NCBI GenBank assembly: GCA_022566355.1
Contig: JADFJB010000110.1
Span: 1 to 15,691 of the forward strand
Direction of reading: 5' to 3'
Length of the DNA stretch: 15,691 nucleotides
DNA from: a candidate division KSB1 bacterium
GTDB taxonomy: Bacteria > Zhuqueibacterota > JdFR-76 > DREG01
Shown piece after piece: positions 1 through 7,182 of the stretch (positions are counted from its first letter, which is position 1; each line of letters begins with the position of its first letter). Position numbers and translations under genes: made by a program. Under the pieces are notes generated by a model. It was given only the letters and a program-made list of their open reading frames with translations. It ran no database searches and had not been told where the DNA came from.

Positions 1-476
1 ATAAAGTAAACCAAAAATACTGAAAATAGCGATAAACCCGATTGAATAGATAATCATCAAAGAGCCCCTTTGGCCTCGTTCAATAACTCCGGACAGCGCC
101 CCAAGGCCAAAAAAGACATTGACCAAAAATGTAAATAGAAACTTGAGTGGATAAATATAGAACAATACCACAAAAAGCAGTCTTTCATTAAAAGTGACGG
201 TAACCGCATTTTGTAAAACCATAGCGACGGAAATAAATATAATGATTATACCAAATCCAGATGAGAAACGCGAAACAGATGCCGAATGCAACAAATCTTT
301 TTATAGTATAAATTAAATCGTCGAAAGATTTTGGAACTTGCAGAGAAACGACCAATAGCGTAATCGCAAAAGCAACACTGCATCGCTTAAGCCTTCAATT
401 CGGGAGACATTTCCGCCTCGCCATCGAAGTCTGTCTCATAGCCCACTCCTCGTTCTTCAATCATATTTCGAATCAT
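1..476 (-). pseudogene. TMEM175/DUF1211-like membrane protein, frameshifted and cut by the window edge
   Basis: Translating the minus strand from ATG at 476 in pieces gives a coherent protein only if three one-base shifts are allowed. The first part ends in YETDFD. A shift near 423 leads to WRGGNVSRIEGLSDAV, and another near 374 leads to AFAITLLVVSLQVP and then FLIWIWYNHYIYFRRYG. A shift near 217 leads to LLFVVLFYIYPLKFLFTF, and the frame then runs off base 1. The SDAV-FAFAITLLVVSL block and the aromatic-rich WYNHY helix resemble the TMEM175/DUF1211 family, whose studied members are potassium channels. A GAGG ribosome site precedes the ATG. All three shifts are single bases in T runs, so this is either a decayed gene or local sequencing error; the other genes here are intact. 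The family call comes from recognised pattern, not a search. Confidence 0.6.
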
Positions 477-511
477 ACTCGCCTCTTTTTCTGATCGCTG
501 TATATTGTTCT

Positions 512-775
512 TTATTTATTCCTGTATACAATGGCCGAACCCGTAACCGCACCACAGGCAAGAAAACTGGCAATCATTCCTGTCAAAAGGTAGGGATCAT
601 TTTGATAAATACCGTGCAGAATACCGGTGATCTGCAAGATATTAAAGCCGGCAAATGTGATCAGTGATACTTCTTTAGCGCTCTTTGTTTTGATAATTTT
701 AATTGCCTGGGGAATAAATAGGCCGGCATTCACCATCAGTCCAAGTCCAAAAATGTAAGCTACAATTCCCTTCAT
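512..775 (-). CDS. SemiSWEET (MtN3/PQ-loop) small sugar transporter
   Basis: An 87-residue membrane protein with three predicted helices (about 4-22, 38-56 and 62-83), the size and layout of bacterial SemiSWEETs. The family's PQ motif is at residues 22-23 in GLFIPQAIKIIKTKSAKEVS. The stretch after it, KTKSA.E.SL, is typical of the loop leading into helix 2. Known SemiSWEETs dimerise to form a small facilitator for sucrose or glucose in the cytoplasmic membrane. The substrate here cannot be read from sequence. The ATG at 775 is preceded by GGAGAA at good spacing. The gene starts 288 bases from the GNAT gene and ends 35 bases before the broken TMEM175-like gene, in the same direction. Some PQ-loop proteins have other substrates, so the sugar role is inference. 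Confidence 0.8.
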   Translation of the reverse strand: MKGIVAYIFGLGLMVNAGLFIPQAIKIIKTKSAKEVSLITFAGFNILQITGILHGIYQNDPYLLTGMIASFLACGAVTGSAIVYRNK

Positions 776-1063
776 ACCTGGTTCTCCTTTTTATTTTGTG
801 ATGTGACTTTAAACATAAAAGTCAGAAATATGAATTCAATCTATGTCTTTGAGATTGTTGCAAAATACAATATTCATAAATTAAACGAAAACAATCAAGC
901 ATCTTGAGCAAATTTCACGTTTTTCATCATTATTAGTTCGAAGGTGGTGATGTTGCAGAATATTGGTACATTGATTTCATTTGTAGCCAATTTGCAAAGG
1001 CCGCTAAAGAAGGGACAGAAAATTTATAGCCTTAGGTGAAATTAAGAAACTGAATTTTGAGAA

Positions 1064-1561
1064 TTAATTCAAGCTTGAAATTTTACTTCGCCGTTCCATT
1101 AACAGGGTATTTCTCCACTTACCATCCAGTTTGCCAATTTTCTCTCGATACCCCACTATTCGGAAATCGCATGACTCATGCAATACGATGCTGGCTTTAT
1201 GTTCAGGAAAGATGACAGCCTGGAGAGTCCAGATACCGTTTTTTTCAGATTCTTGGATAAGCGCTTGCAATAAAATTCTGCCAACTCCTTTACTCCTGGC
1301 TTCTTCTGCAATGTAAACAGATTCTTCGGCTACCCCGGAATATACATCCCTGTGAGAAACCGACGTCAATGCAGCCCATCCGATAATCCTCTCATTGTCT
1401 TCGGCGACCAACCGGCAGATCTGCATATGATTTTTTTCCCATTCTTCCCAGGATGGTACACCAACCTCAAAAGTAGCCAGCCCTGTTTTTATTCCTTGTT
1501 CAAAAATAGAACAAACAGAAGACCAGTCTGATGGTTGCATGGGGCGTATCTGGATGTTCAT
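1064..1561 (-). CDS. GNAT-family N-acetyltransferase, phosphinothricin acetyltransferase-like
   Basis: A 165-residue cytoplasmic acetyltransferase covering a full GNAT domain. It opens with IQIRPMQPSDW, the usual beta-1 start. The acetyl-CoA pyrophosphate loop is RSKGVGR (residues 89-95), following a GVAEESVYI strand. The C-terminal half carries FPEHKASIVLHE (118-129) and ends with GKWRNTLLMERR. These blocks match the Pat/Bar/MnaT group, which acetylates the amino group of phosphinothricin, methionine sulfone or related amino acids. Most relatives have FPEN..S where this one has FPEH. The ATG at 1561 is preceded by AAGG-rich sequence. The gene lies 65 bases downstream of the YwaF-like gene and could be the last gene of a DUF885-YwaF-GNAT transcript. 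The true substrate is not known. Confidence 0.85.
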   Translation of the reverse strand: MNIQIRPMQPSDWSSVCSIFEQGIKTGLATFEVGVPSWEEWEKNHMQICRLVAEDNERIIGWAALTSVSHRDVYSGVAEESVYIAEEARSKGVGRILLQALIQESEKNGIWTLQAVIFPEHKASIVLHESCDFRIVGYREKIGKLDGKWRNTLLMERRSKISSLN

Positions 1562-1626
1562 CGTCTGAGCCTTTATTCCTTGATTTCACGATTTTTTGAT
1601 AATACACCTTACTCTGTGTCTCACAC

Positions 1627-2337
1627 TTACCCCTCGATTTTTCTTCTCTTTATGAAATCAATAACTAAATACGGACTATAGTAGATGAAAAAGACAAAAA
1701 ATGCCACGCCCATCAAACTTAATATATACCACGGCCATGGACCGAGAAAAGTAAGCAGCGTCGTGCCATGGGGTTTACTCATCAAAAAAAGATAATTAGC
1801 ATCAAGAAGGATGTTTACAGGATATATGATTGCTGCATATAATAAAGTGATCAAAAAGACCTGGCTAACAGATTTTAAAGAGGGTCGATGTTTAAAGACA
1901 ACAATTGCGTATAAAACGCAGACCATACTTAGACCATGAGGGATGAAGTAAAAGAAAAAATTGATATGCGGAAATCCAACCTGTAAATCGGGAGTCAGAA
2001 TAGACTGAATGCCGCCGCCCAATCCCCAGAAATAACCAAGTTTAAACAAGAGACTGTTTTCACGAAGCAGGAAAAGAGCGATGGCAATAGCGCCAATATC
2101 ACATAACTGGAGAGGAAGTTGAGTTTGCCATGCTTCCCCGATGGCTATCCTGTAAATCGGTTCTCCAACCTTAAACACCAACAAAATTGAGGCCAAAATC
2201 ACGGCAGTTGTTTGAGTTACTGATTTGGAATTGGCTTGTCTGATGATAACGGGAATAAAAATCATTGCTAAAACAATGAGAATAGCTGAAACGAAATGCT
2301 GGCTACCGAATTGAGTAAATGTCGGAGTTTGGTTCAA
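1627..2337 (-). CDS. YwaF/TIGR02206-type integral membrane protein
   Basis: A 236-residue protein with about seven hydrophobic helices and no soluble domain. Family landmarks are present in order: LPLQLCD (74-80), LTPD (114-117), the HG pair (134-135), NYLFLMSKP (181-189) and LGPWPWY (198-204). These identify the YwaF family (TIGR02206, related to eukaryotic TMEM164), which has no firmly assigned bacterial function. The first codon is TTG at 2337, preceded by AAGGGA eight bases upstream; the next methionine (residue 24) would remove the first helix, so TTG is preferred. It begins 29 bases after the DUF885 stop codon on the same strand, which suggests co-transcription. Family assignment is strong; biochemical role is unknown. 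Confidence 0.85.
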   Translation of the reverse strand: MNQTPTFTQFGSQHFVSAILIVLAMIFIPVIIRQANSKSVTQTTAVILASILLVFKVGEPIYRIAIGEAWQTQLPLQLCDIGAIAIALFLLRENSLLFKLGYFWGLGGGIQSILTPDLQVGFPHINFFFYFIPHGLSMVCVLYAIVVFKHRPSLKSVSQVFLITLLYAAIIYPVNILLDANYLFLMSKPHGTTLLTFLGPWPWYILSLMGVAFFVFFIYYSPYLVIDFIKRRKIEG

Positions 2338-2359
2338 ATTCTGAATCCCTTACCTGCGA

Positions 2360-2381
2360 GCGATTACTACTTACTAATCGC
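2360..2381. repeat. Short inverted repeat spanning the DUF885 stop codon
   Basis: GCGATTA (2360-2366) and TAATCGC (2375-2381) are exact complements around an eight-base loop that contains the minus-strand stop codon. No T run follows in the direction of transcription, so it is not a standard intrinsic terminator. It could modulate read-through or mRNA decay between the DUF885 and YwaF-like genes, or be chance. Confidence 0.35.
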
Positions 2382-4052
2382 TGCATTCAACATCGACTTA
2401 TCACCAGTCAACTGCCAGTAGACCAGGGATACCGGGATGACGCCGGCTTTATTGAAGTCATCCATAAACTCCTTAAAAACGAAATTGCCTTCACGCTGAC
2501 GGGCATATTCAGCAATCAGTTTTTCAATTTCGATTTTACCGATTACATAGCTTGTGCCATATGCTGGCTGTCGCAGGTAGAACTGTTCCTCCCACTGTAT
2601 CGTACTACCCTGTGCAGGCAGCAAACCCCAGGGCGTCCATTTTGAGGCGAACTTGGTGGCCTCATCGTGGTTCATTTCCAGGCCGTGCTGGTATAAGCCG
2701 CCAAGACCCCGAGCAGCACGCTGGGCCAGCAGGATCCAGATCAACTCCCGGGCACGAGGTTTATCGTCGAGAAAACCAGCATGCATCATCATCTCTTCCA
2801 TGCCTGTGGCCATCCCTTCGGCGCGACCGTCAAAGATGTTGTAGAGCAGCGGCGTACGACGAATCCGACTTTTATTGGGTTCATCGCGCATGCGAGCCAG
2901 GTCGATCCAATGATATTGGTGTGTACGCATGATGATGGGATCCCGGTAGCCAATCTCCGAGAAGAATCCACGGAGACCGTCGGATGGCGAAAAACTCCCG
3001 ATGCGGGCACGCAGGGCAGCATCCATATAACCCTTCATCGGTACGATTTCTTCTTCCTCGAGGAATTCCATGTATTCGGTTACCGCCGCGTTCAGAAGCC
3101 GGTCGTAGTCTTTAGCGTTATCGATCAAAGAAAGCTTCGGTAAATCACGATTGCGATTTTCTTCCAGTCGAAGCGATGTATGGGATCGCGCCAGCTCACG
3201 CTGCATGAGCAGTACTTCTTCCTCCCAGGAATATGGCAAAAGATGGACGTTTCTGAGATTCCAGGTATAGTTTTCTTTGCCTACTCCTGATGATCCAGTC
3301 TTCGAAGACGCACGCTCGGCCAGCCAGTCTGCAAATTGGTTCGATGCCTCACGAACCTCAAGCGCCACAGCAGCAAGCTCCGGATATGTTTGAGTCACAA
3401 ATTTAGCCAGGGTTGCGAGATCGTTACTTTGATCATGAATACTTCGGATACCGAGAACCCACAAATCACGGGCATTACCCGTCAGGTTGATCCTGGCTTG
3501 CTTAAAAACCTCAAGTGCCCGGCGCAACCGGCTGGATATTTCCGCGGCATCGTCGTCGGAGAGCGGCCACTGGTAGTTCGGTAGTTCAATATTTCCATAT
3601 GCGTTGGGTCCCTCACGCTCGGGAACATCCGTTGGAGATGGATGATACCAGACATAAAATGCCGGATCCCGCGACCATGGTTTCTTGACCCGATGAGCAA
3701 AATCCAGTCCGTTCATTTCTACCCAGATCAAGTACCAGTCGATCTGGTGGGCGATTGGCCATCCCGTAGTATCGAAGTCGGCCAGGCGGCTCTGCCAATC
3801 AGCAAGTTCACGATGCCGAAGTTCCATGGCTTTTACAGAGTAGTCCGGAACGCCATCGATCATTTTTGGTGCATGGAATTCACGCCAGGCAAAAAAGAAG
3901 TCGACAAGATCATCATAGGTTTCCGGAGCTGATGCAGCTTTAGATGCCAACATTTCATTATCCGGCGACAAATTCGGTTGTGCATTTAGTCCAACATTTA
4001 CAATCAGGACCACCCCACTTACCAGCACCGTAATGACAAGCTTTTTCAACAT
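2367..4052 (-). CDS. Exported DUF885-family protein with altered metal-site motif
   Basis: A 561-residue protein with an N-terminal signal peptide (basic MLKK, hydrophobic stretch to about 23, likely cut near NAQ at 25), so probably periplasmic. No lipobox cysteine is visible. The C-terminal half resembles DUF885, a family related to zinc peptidases: a THQYHW segment (377-382), AEGMATGMEEMMMHAG (411-426) in the place of the usual AEGWALY block, and QPAYGTSYVIGK (495-506) near the end. Typical DUF885 proteins carry an E-x-x-PGHH-type motif before the AEG block; here only H378 and H381 remain in that place. Activity may therefore differ or be lost. GGAGAA lies five bases before the ATG. It is upstream of, and close to, the YwaF-like gene. 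Confidence 0.75.
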   Translation of the reverse strand: MLKKLVITVLVSGVVLIVNVGLNAQPNLSPDNEMLASKAASAPETYDDLVDFFFAWREFHAPKMIDGVPDYSVKAMELRHRELADWQSRLADFDTTGWPIAHQIDWYLIWVEMNGLDFAHRVKKPWSRDPAFYVWYHPSPTDVPEREGPNAYGNIELPNYQWPLSDDDAAEISSRLRRALEVFKQARINLTGNARDLWVLGIRSIHDQSNDLATLAKFVTQTYPELAAVALEVREASNQFADWLAERASSKTGSSGVGKENYTWNLRNVHLLPYSWEEEVLLMQRELARSHTSLRLEENRNRDLPKLSLIDNAKDYDRLLNAAVTEYMEFLEEEEIVPMKGYMDAALRARIGSFSPSDGLRGFFSEIGYRDPIIMRTHQYHWIDLARMRDEPNKSRIRRTPLLYNIFDGRAEGMATGMEEMMMHAGFLDDKPRARELIWILLAQRAARGLGGLYQHGLEMNHDEATKFASKWTPWGLLPAQGSTIQWEEQFYLRQPAYGTSYVIGKIEIEKLIAEYARQREGNFVFKEFMDDFNKAGVIPVSLVYWQLTGDKSMLNAAISK

Positions 4053-4188
4053 GTTTGTTCTCCAATTAGTTAAAGTCTTTTTTATCGGTTAAATCCCGCC
4101 GGTATTGCGACAAAGTTTGATAGATTCTCACGTTCTTCATTGCTCCTGCAATATATTTAATCTAAATTAAGTTGAATCAATAAGAAGT

Positions 4189-4244
4189 TAAAAAGTAAAA
4201 AGTAAAAAGTAAAAAGTAAAAGGTAAAAGGTAAAAGGTAAAAGG
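4189..4244. repeat. Eight-unit heptamer tandem array
   Basis: Eight perfect seven-base units in a row: four of TAAAAAG (4189-4216) followed by four of TAAAAGG (4217-4244), then TAAATA. The two halves differ by one base at position six of the unit, with no mixing. Such an array is prone to slippage. It lies about 140 bases upstream of the DUF885 start codon. Confidence 0.95.
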
Positions 4245-4397
4245 TAAATAGATGATTCGAAAAAACAAAGGAAAATCAAATAATATTAAACCCGTAATCC
4301 AAATAACTTTCCTTCCGGCGCATCATCAGACAATTTGACCACTTAATTCCACATCGTCAATAGAGAGTTTACAGAGGATTAGGCGGTCTGTTTCTAG

Positions 4398-4413
4398 AAT
4401 ATTCATGAATATT
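4398..4413. repeat. Perfect 16-base palindrome AATATTCATGAATATT
   Basis: The sequence equals its own reverse complement across all 16 bases. It lies 65 bases past the M24 gene stop and about 345 bases upstream of the DUF885 start. There is no trailing T run, so it is more like a protein-binding site or chance than a terminator. Confidence 0.5.
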
Positions 4414-4478
4414 GTACCATCACTCGAATGATAATGTTAACACTTACTTATTCCGTGTTGTGTGCTCTACAAACAAGT

Positions 4479-5795
4479 TTATTTTATGAGCAGAATTCGC
4501 TCAGCTACCGGGTATAACCATTCTATCCCACGGGTAGTGGCTACCCCATCGTCTTCGATAGGGATTCGAACTTTTGCTCCACCCCACTCGGGTAATGGAA
4601 TATAAACAAAATACTCGATAGAAAAAAGATTATTGGGTTTGATTTCAAATTGCAGCCGGCGCGGATTGAAGAAAGCGATGGAAGGTCCGATGCCATGCCC
4701 GAGATTACCGACAGAATGACAACCGACGATCACATCTATAGCATCGCCTCCTGAAGGCTTGTTGAATTCTTTCATGATGGCAAAGCCGGCCTCTTCGATC
4801 TTTTTGTTCAAGATTTTGTAGGTAGCTGCAGCAGTTTTTCCAGGCAATATATTCTTTCGCAAAATATCACGGATGCTCAATGCTGTGGTGTAAGCATCAG
4901 TCAAGTTCTTGGGTGCAGCGATTTCCCCCTCCTTTAGGACATAAGCCACTCGTTTGACATCTGTGTACATATTGAGATACCCTAATCCCCAGTCCGTCAT
5001 CATAAAATCGCCGCGTTGGATAATTCGTGTATTGGAAATGGCTTCGATCCCCTTTGGTCCAGTTATATAGACAGAGGGCATGTCAAATGAGGTTTGCAAG
5101 CCTTTAGCCAGAACCTGATCCTGGATCCACCAGGCCACATCCTCCAAGGTTGTTACACCAGGTGTGATGACCTCATTCGACAATGCTGTTTCGGTGATCT
5201 GACGTGTGAGCTCTCCTGCTTCACCGAATGCAACGAGTTCCGAGGCAACTCGACGAGAACGAAAATCCGATACCAGTTTTTCAGCTGATTTCAATCGTGA
5301 TGCATAGGTCTCACCGAGCTCTTTTTTCAGGAATTCATAACTGGAGTGTGATAATCCGTCGGCAGCGCCAATATGATCGGAAATATTGATGCCAATGGTT
5401 TTCGGATTTCGATCCTGGACAAATTTCCGAAGATTGACCTCTCCCAGTACCTGGTCATAAACGCCACATTCTTTGAGCATATACCCTGAAATACCGATCG
5501 CGATCCTCTCAATTCTATCACCGCCCCGATCGGTGAAAATATAGTAACCTTTTGAGCCTGTATAGCCACGACCCAGGTCTTCGTATAGTGGATCCGGGTT
5601 GCCCTCCTTCATCATTGTGATCCACATATCTATACCGTTCTCGCGCATGACTTCTGGCAGGATGAGGTCGAATTTCTGCCGCCGTATCTCGCACATTCGT
5701 TCCCATCGACGGCGAGCTTCCTGGCCATAACTTTCTAATACTATACTCAGCAAACTGAAAGCAACCAATGCCAAAATCAAATATTTTCGGTTCAT
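4479..5795 (-). CDS. Exported M24-family metallopeptidase (Xaa-Pro aminopeptidase-like)
   Basis: A 438-residue protein with a signal peptide (MNRKYLILALVAF onward, likely cut near SYGQ at 22-25), so probably periplasmic. The N-terminal half (about 30-180) looks like a creatinase-type N domain. The C-terminal half is the pita-bread M24 domain with all five metal ligands in order: D268 and D279 in DWGLGYLNMYTD, H367 in GHGIG, E394 in FSIEYF and E414 in RIPIEDD. The 11-residue spacing of the two Asp matches aminopeptidase P. The family cleaves N-terminal X-Pro bonds or related substrates using two metal ions. The reading frame opens further upstream to 5843, but ATG at 5795 is chosen because GGAGGA lies eight bases before it and the signal peptide then starts correctly. 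Substrate is not known. Confidence 0.85.
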   Translation of the reverse strand: MNRKYLILALVAFSLLSIVLESYGQEARRRWERMCEIRRQKFDLILPEVMRENGIDMWITMMKEGNPDPLYEDLGRGYTGSKGYYIFTDRGGDRIERIAIGISGYMLKECGVYDQVLGEVNLRKFVQDRNPKTIGINISDHIGAADGLSHSSYEFLKKELGETYASRLKSAEKLVSDFRSRRVASELVAFGEAGELTRQITETALSNEVITPGVTTLEDVAWWIQDQVLAKGLQTSFDMPSVYITGPKGIEAISNTRIIQRGDFMMTDWGLGYLNMYTDVKRVAYVLKEGEIAAPKNLTDAYTTALSIRDILRKNILPGKTAAATYKILNKKIEEAGFAIMKEFNKPSGGDAIDVIVGCHSVGNLGHGIGPSIAFFNPRRLQFEIKPNNLFSIEYFVYIPLPEWGGAKVRIPIEDDGVATTRGIEWLYPVAERILLIK

Positions 5796-6444
5796 ATTTC
5801 TAATCCTCCGTTGTAATAATTGTTTCGATTTTACATCAATCACAAAAGAACCAGCCAGACTTTCATATCCTATTAAGATGTGATCTATTAAGCTGATTAC
5901 AGAGTATATTTGAATTCATCTAATTCCGCAGTTTTAAATAAAACAAAAGTTATTAAAATGACTGTTGGAATTTATAAAATGAAACCTACGAAAAATAATA
6001 TGATATTAATGAAGAAAAAACCTACAATTATTTCCATGTTCGCTGCAGTTGAAGTAAGAATGCATAGAATATTTCGCGTAATAAAAAAGACCTAAACTAA
6101 AAAACGATTCAGGAAAAACCAAATATCAATAATGCTGAAAGACCAATGCTTTATTCGATTGCGTTATGATCCAGGCTATACCATTCAAAGATTATAAAAT
6201 ACTGTGGTTTAAATGATTATGACAGACCTACCACAAGTCCGATTATTATTTGAATTACATTTCCAGGCATGATAATTCTAATGAACATTGGATCAGTTTA
6301 CAATTAATCATTCCTTTGAAAAAATAAAATAAATTTAATTGATATAAAAAAACAAAGCAGTCAAATTTATTTGATACTTCCTTGATTGGAAATATTTTTT
6401 CCTTTAATTTACGACACAAAATCTAATAAAGAGGAGATAGCACA
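5796..6444. other. AT-rich divergent intergenic region
   Basis: This 649-base gap separates the minus-strand M24 gene from the plus-strand phosphate module. Both promoters must lie here. No convincing gene is seen. A 61-codon plus-strand frame (5910-6095) has no ribosome site and a composition driven by poly-A. On the minus strand, short hydrophobic frames around 5920-6085 and 6217-6290 could be debris of a membrane protein, but no family is recognisable. Confidence 0.5.
6371..6410 (+). promoter_or_regulatory. Candidate promoter for the DUF47-PiT operon
   Basis: Two overlapping sigma-70-like pairs are visible: TTGATA (6371-6376) with TATTTT (6393-6398) at 16 bases, and TTGATT (6382-6387) with TAATTT (6405-6410) at 17 bases. 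The second would start transcription about 28 bases before the ATG. The region is AT-rich, so chance matches are likely. No Pho-box direct repeat was recognised. Confidence 0.3.
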
Positions 6445-7122
6445 ATGAGAGGGTTTTCTGCATTGTTCTCTCGTTCCCCATTTGCCCCATTACAAACGCA
6501 TATGGAAAAAGTTGCAGCTTGTATTGGTAAATTGGAGGAACTTTTCAAAACCTATAAGGAAGAAAATTTTGAACGAATAAGCCAGCTAGCAGAGGAAATT
6601 TCAGAACTGGAGCACGCTGCCGATCTTACTAAAAATAAAATTCGCAATAATTTACCTAAGGGTTTATTTCTTGCAATAGACCGTGGAGATTTACTTCAAA
6701 TTTTAGCCACACAGGATGCTATTGCTGATACAGCAGAAGATATTGCGGTTCTTTTTACACTTAAAAATCTTGAACCATTACCTGATTTGGAAAAGGAGTT
6801 GGAAATTTTCTTGAATAAAAACATAGAAGCATTTCATATGGCTCATCAAATTATTCGTGAGATGGATGAACTCCTGGCGTCTTCTTTTGGCGGTAACGAA
6901 GCGGAAAAAGTTCGGCGAATGACAGATGAGGTTTCACTAATGGAGCATGAAGCTGATATACAGCAGCGATCATTAGGAAAAAAAATGTTCAATATAGATG
7001 ATAAATATCCATATACCAGTTTCATGTTGTGGAATAGCATAATCCGCGCCATGGCATCTTTGGGGAATCTTTCTGAAAATCTGGCAGATAGAATAAGGAT
7101 GCTGCTTGATCTTAAAAAATAA
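6445..7122 (+). CDS. DUF47 (TIGR00153) PhoU-like phosphate transport accessory protein
   Basis: A 225-residue, all-helical, acidic cytoplasmic protein. It has the DUF47 layout: an N-terminal helix ending in SPFAPLQTHMEKV, then EISELEHAADLTKNKIRNNLPKG (about 48-71) and a second related EVSLMEHEADIQQRSLGKK segment (about 161-179), the two E-x-x-A-D helices of the PhoU-like fold. DUF47 proteins bind metal ions through such helices and are nearly always coupled to PiT permeases, where they are thought to regulate transport. Here the PiT gene follows after 60 bases. GAGGAG (6431-6436) precedes the ATG at good spacing. Length matches the family (about 210-230). The assignment is strong; the regulatory mechanism is inferred from the family. 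Confidence 0.9.
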   Translation: MRGFSALFSRSPFAPLQTHMEKVAACIGKLEELFKTYKEENFERISQLAEEISELEHAADLTKNKIRNNLPKGLFLAIDRGDLLQILATQDAIADTAEDIAVLFTLKNLEPLPDLEKELEIFLNKNIEAFHMAHQIIREMDELLASSFGGNEAEKVRRMTDEVSLMEHEADIQQRSLGKKMFNIDDKYPYTSFMLWNSIIRAMASLGNLSENLADRIRMLLDLKK

Positions 7123-7182
7123 AGCAAAGGAAAACATATCGATGAATTTAAGAATATCAGCTGATGATTAGGATGTCCGAAT

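Larger units (their letters stand above)
4053..4478. other. Intergenic stretch between the two exported peptidase-like genes
   Basis: No gene is supportable in these 426 bases. The stretch holds the DUF885 ribosome site (GGAGAA, 4058-4063), a heptamer array (4189-4244) and a 16-base palindrome (4398-4413). It is very AT-rich near the array. A promoter for the DUF885 gene is expected here on the minus strand, but no convincing -35/-10 pair was identified. Confidence 0.6.

Noticed and set aside
935-1030. Plus-strand frame reading DVAEYWYIDF, reminiscent of the EYW-x-x-D block of Uma2-type proteins.
   Set aside because: The frame is stopped at both ends within about 30 codons, has no start, and the match is one short motif. 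It could be gene debris but is not supportable.
2552-2932. 126-codon plus-strand frame inside the DUF885 gene.
   Set aside because: It is antisense to a well-supported gene, has arginine- and proline-rich composition, and no family signal.
5910-6095. 61-codon plus-strand ORF in the gap before the DUF47 gene.
   Set aside because: No ribosome site, lysine-rich composition from A runs, and no recognisable motif.
6217-6290. Short hydrophobic minus-strand frame (MFIRIIMPGNVIQIIIGLV).
   Set aside because: Only about 23 codons with no ribosome site; AT-rich DNA produces such hydrophobic frames by chance.
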